A stretch of 64,000 nucleotides of DNA, taken from Sipunculus nudus (lineage: Eukaryota > Annelida > Sipuncula > Golfingiida > Sipunculidae). The stretch lies in contig CM049306.1 of the NCBI GenBank assembly GCA_026874595.1, positions 6,210,019 to 6,274,018 of the forward strand, in the 5' to 3' direction. This document shows positions 55,949 to 64,000 of this stretch, in pieces. A program made the translations under genes and the position numbers. The notes below the pieces were generated by a model. It saw nothing but the letters and a program-made list of their open reading frames with translations. It was not told the origin of the DNA and did no database searches. Position 1 is the first letter of the stretch, and each line of letters opens with the position of its first letter.

Positions 55949-58371
55949 TATACACACTAAAATCAAAGACGTGCTACGACGTGTGGCTCACACACATTTT
56001 ACATCAAAGATGTACGATGACGTGTGGCTCACAAACATTTTACATCAAAGATGTACGATTACGTGTGGCTAATACACACTTTATGTCAAAGACGTCCGAT
56101 TACGTGTGGCTAATACAAACTTTACATCAAAGACGTACGATGACGTGTGGCTTATACACACTGTAAAATCAAAGACGTACGACGGCGTGTGGCTCACACA
56201 CATTTAACATTAAAGAGGCACGATGATGTGTGGCTAATACACACTTTACATCAAAGACGTACGATGGCGTGTGGCCAGTACATTCTGTACATCAAAGACG
56301 TGCGATGACGTGTGATTTATACACACTCAACTCAAAGACGTGCAACGGCGTGTGGCTCACACACATCTTACATCAAAGATGTACGATGACGTGTGGCTAA
56401 TACACTCTTTATGTGAAAGACGTCCGGTGACGTGTGGCTTATACACGCTTTACATCAAAGACGTCCGATGACGTGTGGCCAGTACATACTGTACATTAAA
56501 GACGTTCGATAACGTGTTGCTTATACACACTAAAATCAAAGACGTGCGACGGCGTGTGGCTGACACACATTTTACATAAAAGATGTACGATGACGTGTGG
56601 CTAATACACACTTTACGTAAAAGACGTACGGTGACGTGTAGCTAATACAAACTTTACATCAAAGACGTTTGGCTTATACACATTGTAAAATCAAAGACGT
56701 ACGACGGCGTGTGGCTCACACACATTTTACATCAAAGAGGCACGATGACGTGTGGCTAATACACACTTTATGTCAAAGACGTCCGAAGACGTCTGGCTTA
56801 TACACGCTTTACATCAAAGACGTCCAATGACGTTTGGCCAATACATACTGTACATTAAAGACGTCCAATAACGTGTGGCTTATACACACTAAAATCAAAG
56901 ACGTGCTACGGCGTGTGGCTCACACACATTTTACATCAAAGATGTACGATGACGTGTGGCTAATACACACTTTACGTCAAAGACGTACGATGACGTGTGG
57001 CCAGTACATACTGTACATCGAAGACGTCCGATGACGTGTGGCTTATACACGCTTTACATCAAAGACGTCCTATGACGTGTGGCCAGTACATACTGTACAT
57101 CAAAGAGGTCCGATGACGTGTGGCTTATTCACGCTTTACATCAAAGACGTCTGATGACGTGTGGCTTATACACACTGTAAAATCAAAGACGTACGACGGC
57201 ATGTGGCTTATACACGCTTTACATCAAAGACGTACGATGGCGTGTGGCTTATACACACTAAAATCAAAGACGTGCGACGGCGTGTGGCTGACATACATTT
57301 TACATAAAAGATGTACGATGACGTGTGGCTAATACACACTTTACGTAAAAGACGTCCGGTGACGTGTGGCTAATACAAACTTTACATCAAAGACGTGTGG
57401 CTTATACACATTGTAAAATCAAAGACGTACGGCGGCGTGTGGCTCACACACATTTTACATCAAAGATGTACGATGACGTGTGGCTAATACATACTTTACA
57501 TCAAAGACGCACGATAGCATGTGGCAAATACATAATGTACATCAAAGACGTCTGATGACGTGTGGCTTATACACACTAAAATCAAAGACGTACGACGGCG
57601 TGTGGCTCACACTTTTTACATCAAAGATGTACGATGACGTGTGGCTAATACACACTTTACGTAAAAGACGTACGGTGACGTGTGGCTAATACAAACTTTA
57701 CATCAAAGACGTACGATGACGTGTGGCTTATACACATTGAAAAATCAAAGACGTACGACGGCGTGTGGCTCGAACACATTTTACATCAAAGAGGCACGAT
57801 GACGTGTGGCTAATACACACTTTACATCAAAGACGTACGATGGCGTGTGGCAAGTACAATTGTACATCAAAGACGTCCGATGACTCGTGGCTTATACAAG
57901 ATTTACATCAAAGACGTCCGATGACGTATGGCTTATACACACTAAAATCAAAGATGTGCGACGGCGTGTGGCTCGAACACATTTTACATCAAAGAGGCAC
58001 GATGACGTGTGGCTAATACACACTTTACATCAAAGACGTACGATGGCGTGTGGCAAGTACAATTGTACATCAAAGACGTCCGATGACGTGTGGCTTATAC
58101 AAGATTTACATCAAAGACGTCCGATGACGTGTGGCTTATACACACTAAAATCAAAGACGTGCGACGGCGTGTGGCTCACACACATTTTACATCAAAGATG
58201 TACGATGACGTGTGGCTAATACACACTTTACGTAAAGACGTACGGTGACGTGTTGCTAATACAAACTTTACATCAAAGACGTACGATGACGTGTGGCTTA
58301 TACACACTGTAAAATCAAAGATGTACGACGGCGTGTGGCTCACACACATCTTACATCAAAGATGTACGATG
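55949..58371. repeat. Higher-order repeat block, copy 2
   Basis: Second copy of 53434-55856, separated from it by 92 bp of the same satellite. Near-identity implies a very recent duplication or an assembly effect. Confidence 0.9.
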
Positions 58372-58829
58372 ATGTGTGGCTAATACACACTTTACATCAA
58401 AGACGTACGATGGCGTGTGGCCAGTACATTCTGTACATCAAAGACGTGCGATGACGTGTGGCTTATACACACTGTAAAATTAAAGACGTATGACGGCGTG
58501 TGGCTCACACACATTTTACATCAAAGAGGTTCGATGACGTGTTGCTAATACACACCTGACATCAAAGACGTACGATGGCGTGTGGCCAGTACATACTGTA
58601 CTTCAAAGACGTACGATGACTTGTGGCTTATACACACTAAAATCAAAGACGCGCGACGGCGTGTGGCTCACACACATTTTACATCAAATATGTACGATGA
58701 CATGTGGCTAATACACACTTTACGTCAAAGACGTGCGATGGCGTGTGGCTGATACATACTGTACATTAAAGACGTCCGATGACGTGTGGCTAATACATGC
58801 AGTACATCAAAGACGTACGATGACGTATC

Positions 58830-59219
58830 ATGATACGATATAGCCCAAGTGTTTTGATAAAAAGATAAAGAACAAAATACATTTAGTGTACCGTTTGAAA
58901 TCGATTTTAGTAGCTTCTCTAGCTATAAAGAAATGTCTCCCTTATGTACTGTATAGTATTAATATTATCAGGTAAACTCAACTGAGCGTCATGACCAATG
59001 GTTCACCCGTGTTATACAAAAACCTGAACAATCATACTGAGTTACTTGCACGCATAAAGCCAAATAAAAGGAAATTTAAAACGTGTAACATGTTCTGGTG
59101 TCTAACACGTAAAAACATTGTCTTGTACTTGTTTTGATATTTTATCTATTTATAGTTTCTTTGCAATAAAACATTAAATATAAATGTATTTTGTTCTGTT
59201 GTATGTTGTTATTGGATAT
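58830..59219. other. Intergenic between satellite and LINE
   Basis: About 390 bp with no gene or repeat recognised. Confidence 0.6.
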
Positions 59220-60550
59220 TGAATAGAATAGAATAAGTTTATTCAGGAAAAGGCCTCAGACCCAAAGTTCCAAAAAAAGGGACATCAACATAGTAATACA
59301 ATATAAATATCAAATTGTCATTTTAACAAAACATAAAAGATAATACAATAAAAATATCCAATAATAATAATCCAATCTGGTTATCAGTCTGCCATCAACG
59401 GTTCAAGGTTAACACTTAATAAATCAATTATCCAATAATTGTTCTCTCCTTTTAAATGAATGATATGCAAATTCTGCAACACTAGCTAAATCACATGGTT
59501 CCTTTAAATTAAAAAGTTCCTTTAAATTGTGTTCATTTGGTTCTCGTAAGTCAGCTCTTAAGTACTTTATTCTCAGATCTACATAGGGGATTCAAGCATG
59601 GTGACTTTCATCTTCTAATACGTTTAATCCCGTATTAAAACAATACATACACATTCTTTCTTCTTTAGCTGTTCCCTGATGTCTGCCAGTTTCAATGGAT
59701 AATTTATGATTTGAACATCGTAATTTAGCAAGTGTCTGTCTATGACCTTTGTTAGGACCACATGAAATGTACAGTTTGTGCTTCTCTACTGTCAGCATTG
59801 ATTTAAAAAATCCATATAAAAAAATCCATAGAAATCCAGCTTGTTACATAAGGTTATATCTTCTTGCCAATCTTGCATTTCTGTATCCTTTAGTCTCTGT
59901 TTGAATTTTTTTAGTAAAATGTTACTTCTTCCCACATACTGTGCTAACCAAACATAACCAAAGCCTGTTTTAAACAATAAATTCTTATATGAGTCGCCCA
60001 AGTTATTTTTCCCTGTTCATTTAACTTTACCTTTAAATTATATATGTGCCTTGGGTATCTTTTGTCTGCCATTTGTTATATCTTTAACCAGTACGTAATG
60101 ATTTTATTGAATAAGTTACAAAAAGAGGATGCCGTTCACAATCTCCTAATGCAGCTGAATTTGCAGTGTTTATTTCCACATTTCACACATACAAAATTAC
60201 AAAATTTAATGTGTACTCTTTCAATTATTTCTATTTTAGTAAACCCCAATAACTCGCTTCCATAAATCAGTATAGGCACTACCAAATTATCAAATAGATA
60301 AAACAAGTGATTCACACTTAAATACTGTATTTTAGTCCATGATAACCTGTTAGAAAAACCAATACCGAGATATTTGTAATGTGGTACAACATCAAGTTTT
60401 GAAGTGATAATCATAGAACTCAGATGGATATTTTGCCCAGGTGTCTACTATACAAAGTATATCACACTCTTCAATTAGCTGTATGAATCCAGGTACATGC
60501 AATTAAGATTTTAAACCCCATGCATTCCAACAAATAATATGTAAAATTTT
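59220..60550 (-). mobile_element. Antisense, internally deleted LINE
   Basis: Minus-strand reading begins at about 60545 with HIICWNAWGLKS, then HVPGFIQLIEECDILCIVDT and WAKYPS, which is the N-terminus of an apurinic-type endonuclease. At about 60410 it switches to KYLGIGFSNRLSWTK, DNLVVPILIYGSELLGF, FGYVWLAQYVG and LRCSNHKLSIETGRHQG, the region C-terminal to RT. The endonuclease core and RT are missing. The 3' end is AATAAACTTATTCTATTCTA near 59220-59250. Stops and frameshifts are present. Confidence 0.8.
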
Positions 60551-60975
60551 TGTTAGTATTTGCAAAAGTGCTGTTATTAGGAACTGAAGAAAAATTATTT
60601 GGTGTTAGTGCTGAACTAACCTGTTCCTGTCATTGATATATGTTACAAGCCTCATATACTGTACAGTGTCACCAGTAAAAATGTGACCTGTAAATAAGCC
60701 TGTGATTTTACACTTGTATTCATGTTTTTTTATGCCCCCGCCACAAAGTGAACTAATAATATTTCACTCCAGACATAACTTTGTTGCACTATACGACGAA
60801 AACCATACAAACAGTGTAACGGGTCGTTGAATACAATGAAAACTCAATTCAAATTGGGCCTCCTAGCTCATCACAGATATACAATCAAAGCCAATTCAAG
60901 CGAACCGTTGGTCCGCAATGAGGGTGCGTTTCCTCAACCGGTAACTACGGTCAAGGACCGTGGACCATTAGGCCT
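60551..60975. other. Intergenic, nothing recognisable
   Basis: No ORF of note; could include more of the LINE 5' part, but no motif was seen. Confidence 0.5.
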
Positions 60976-60980
60976 GTTAA

Positions 60981-63900
60981 AACTGATAATATAATAATCA
61001 TCTTATAATGTAACATTAACCGATAATATAATCAAAAATTAACCGATAATGTTACACAAACTGATAACGTAAAAACAAATCAACTGATAATGTAAAAACA
61101 ACCGATAACGTTATAAAAAAATCAACTGATAATGTAAAAACAACCGATAACGTAATAAAAAAAATCAACTGATGATGTAAAAACAACCGATAATGTAATA
61201 AAACAAATCAACTGATAATGTAAAAACAACCGATAACGTAATAAAAAAAATCAACTGATAATGTAAAAACAACCGATAACGTAATAAAAAAAATCAACTG
61301 ATAATGTAAAAACAACCAATAACGTAATAAAAAAATCAACTGATAATGTAAAAACAACCGATAACGTAATAAAAAAAATCAACTGATAATGTAAAAACAA
61401 CCGATATCGTAATAAAAAAAATCAACTGATAATGTAAAAACAACCGATAACGTAATAAAACAAATCAACTGATAATGTAAAAACAACCGATAACGTAATA
61501 AAAAAAATCAACTGATAATGTAAAAACAACCGATAACGTAATAAAAAAAATCAACTGATAATGTAAAAACAACCGATAACGTAATAAAAAAAATCAACTG
61601 ATAATGTAAAAACAACCGATAACGTAATAAAAAAAATCAACTGATAATGTAAAAACAACCGATAACGTAATAAAAAAAATCAACTGATAATGTAAAAACA
61701 ACTGATAACGTAATAAAAAAAATCAACTGATAATGTAAAAACAACCGATAACGTAATAAAACAAATCAACTGATAATGTAAAAACAACCGATAACGTAAT
61801 AAAAAAAATCAACTGATAATGTAAAAACAACCGATAACGTAATAAAAAAAATCAACTGATAATGTAAAAACAACCGATAACGTAATAAAAAAAATCAACT
61901 GATAATGTAAAAACAACCGATAACGTAATAAAAAAAATCAACTGATAATGTAAAAACAACCGATAACGTAATAAAAAAAATCAACTGATAATGTAAAAAC
62001 AACTGATAACGTAATAAAAAAAATCAACTGATAATGTAAAAACAACCGATAACGTAATAAAAAAAATCAACTGATAATGTAAAAACAACTGATAACGTAA
62101 TAAAAAAAATCAACTGATAATGTAAAAACAACCTATAACGTAATAAAAAAAATCAACTGATAATGTAAAAACAACCGATAACGTAATAAAAAAAATCAAC
62201 TGATAATGTAAAAACAACCGATAACGTAATAAAAAAAATCAACTGATAATGTAAAAACAACCGATAACGTAATAAAAAAATCAACTGATAATGTAAAAAC
62301 AACCGATAACGTAATAAAACAAATCAACTGATAATGTAAAAACAACCGATAACGTAATAAAACAAATCAACTGATAATGTAAAAACAACCGATAACGTAA
62401 TAAAAAAAATCAACTGATAATGTAAAAACAACCGATAACGTAAAAAAAAAATCAACTGATAATGTAAAAACAACCGATAACGTAATAAAAAAAATCAACT
62501 GATAATGTAAAAACAACCGATAACGTAATAAAACAAATCAACTGATAATGTAAAAACAACCGATAACGTAATAAAAAAAATCAACTGATAATGTAAAAAC
62601 AACCGATAACGTAATAAAAAAAATCAACTGATAATGTAAAAACAACCGATAACGTAATAAAAAAAATCAACTGATAATGTAAAAACAACCGATAACGTAA
62701 TAAAAAAAATCAACTGATAATGTAAAAACAACCGATAACGTAATAAAAAAAATCAACTGATAATGTAAAAACAACCGATAACGTAATAAAAAAAATCAAC
62801 TGATAATGTAAAAACAACCGATAACGTAATAAAAAAAATCAACTGATAATGTAAAAACAACTGATAACGTAATAAAAAAAATCAACTGATAATGTAAAAA
62901 CAACCGATAACGTAATAAAAAAAATCAACTGATAATGTAAAAACAACCGATAACGTAATAAAAAAAATCAACTGATAATGTAAAAACAACCGATAACGTA
63001 ATAAAAAAAATCAACTGATAATGTAAAAACAACCGATAACGTAATAAAAAAAATCAACTGATAATGTAAAAACAACCGATAACGTAATAAAAAAAATCAA
63101 CTGATAATGTAAAAACAACCGATAACGTAATAAAAAAAATCAACTGATAATGTAAAAACAACCGATAACGTAATAAAAAAAATCAACTGATAATGTAAAA
63201 ACAACCGATAACGTAATAAAACAAATCAACTGATAATGTAAAAACAACCGATAAGGTAATAAAACAAATCAACTGATAATGTAAAAACAACCGATAACGT
63301 AATAAAACAAATCAACTGATAATGTAAAAACAACCGATAATGTAATAAAACAAATCAACTGATAATGTAAAAACAACTGATAACGTAATAAAAAAAATCA
63401 ACTGATAATGTAAAAACAACCGATAACGTAAAAAAAAAAATCAACTGATAATGTAAAAACAACCGATAACGTAATAAAAAAAATCAACTGATAATGTAAA
63501 AACAACCGATAACGTAATAAAAAAAATCAACTGATAATGTAAAAACAACCGATAACGTAATAAAAAAAATCAACTGATAATGTAAAAACAACCGATAACG
63601 TAATAAAAAAAATCAACTGATAATGTAAAAACAACCGATAACGTAATAAAAAAAATCAACTGATAATGTAAAAACAACCGATAAGTAATAAAACAAATCA
63701 ACTGATAATGTAAAAACAACCGATAAGGTAATAAAACAAATCAACTGATAATGTAAAAACAACCGATAACGTAATAAAAAAAATCAACTGATAATGTAAA
63801 AACAACCGATAACGTAATAAAAAAAATCAACTGATAATGTAAAAACAACCGATAACGTAATAAAACAAATCAACTGATAATGTAAAAACAACCGATAAGG

Positions 63901-64000
63901 TAATAAAACAAATCAACTGATAATGTAAAAACAACCGATAACGTAATAAAAAAAATCAACTGATAATGTAAAAACAACCAATAACGTAATAAAAAAAATC
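60981..64000. repeat. 43-bp dimeric minisatellite running off the window
   Basis: The unit is AACTGATAATGTAAAAAC followed by AACCGATAACGTAATAAAAA and AAATC, 43 bp and about 68 copies. The halves share AACYGATAAYGTAA, showing a former ~21-bp monomer. Copies with AAAACAAATC in place of AAAAAAAATC are interspersed. The first ~100 bp holds irregular single monomers. The array is cut by the window edge. Confidence 0.97.

Larger units (their letters stand above)
52316..58829. repeat. 6.5-kb array of a ~41-bp unit with higher-order structure
   Basis: The unit reads ATCAAAGACGTCCGATGACG then TGTGGCTTATACACGCTTTAC, 41 bp, with sub-variants (GTACGACGGCATGTGG, GGCCAGTACATACTGTAC, CTCACACACATTTTAC). About 158 copies. 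The first ~800 bp is organised as a four-unit higher-order repeat of about 165 bp. From 53434 to 58371 a 2.5-kb block is present twice (offset 2515). Because 41 is not a multiple of 3 and most frames lack stops, short ORFs appear throughout; these are not genes. Confidence 0.95.

Noticed and set aside
52316-58829. Series of 60-110-codon ORFs with MWLIHTLHQRR-type repeats
   Set aside because: They are frames through a 41-bp satellite; the frame shifts every unit and the repeated peptides only mirror the DNA repeat.
52316-58829. CRISPR-like regular array
   Set aside because: Units are contiguous and vary throughout, with no unique spacers, and the context is eukaryotic.
60981-64000. CRISPR-like regular array
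   Set aside because: A simple 43-bp tandem dimer without spacers.

Overview
The window looks like a repeat-rich, AT-rich animal nuclear genome, most likely a marine mollusc and probably a bivalve. That is an inference from the intron-rich gene, the mixture of non-LTR, Penelope-like, LTR and Helentron-like elements, the tRNA-derived repeats and the many TA/GA microsatellites. There are no prokaryotic operons, rRNAs or convincing intact tRNA genes.

One host gene could be reconstructed. It is a glycosyltransferase family 18 enzyme related to MGAT5 (N-acetylglucosaminyltransferase V), on the + strand from 31564 to 51609. Twelve coding exons were read by eye. All splice phases agree, and the join gives 1797 nt, or 598 residues plus a stop. 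The first coding exon carries a type II signal anchor and its ORF is short. The introns hold most of the mobile DNA.

Layout. 1-1729: 3' part of a Tx1/L1-like LINE. 1730-9900: no recognisable host gene; microsatellites, a GC-rich inverted-repeat (MITE-like) element and a tRNA-derived fragment. 9920-10154: 26-bp minisatellite. 10714-14501: foldback-type element whose long inverted arms are themselves tandem arrays. 15079-15502: miniature element with 157-bp direct terminal repeats and a tRNA-like B box. 18.85-19.57 kb: antisense Penelope-like fragment with a GIY-YIG remnant. 20-31.5 kb: essentially featureless. 31.5-51.6 kb: the MGAT5-like gene with intronic elements. 52.3-58.8 kb: a 6.5-kb array of a ~41-bp unit with a recent 2.5-kb higher-order duplication. 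59.2-60.55 kb: antisense, internally deleted LINE. 61-64 kb: array of a 43-bp dimeric unit that runs off the window end.

The most unusual system is a set of three unrelated-sequence but same-architecture non-autonomous elements in the MGAT5 introns (five copies). Each has a hairpin or inverted motif at the 5' end and a core of family-specific tandem repeats (about 145, 150 and 280 bp). Each also has a 3' subterminal motif complementary to the 5' end. In two families this is followed by a hairpin and a CTAG-type terminus. One copy sits in an antisense LINE, and removing it restores the LINE reading frame exactly with no target duplication. These are hallmarks of Helitron/Helentron-type rolling-circle transposition.
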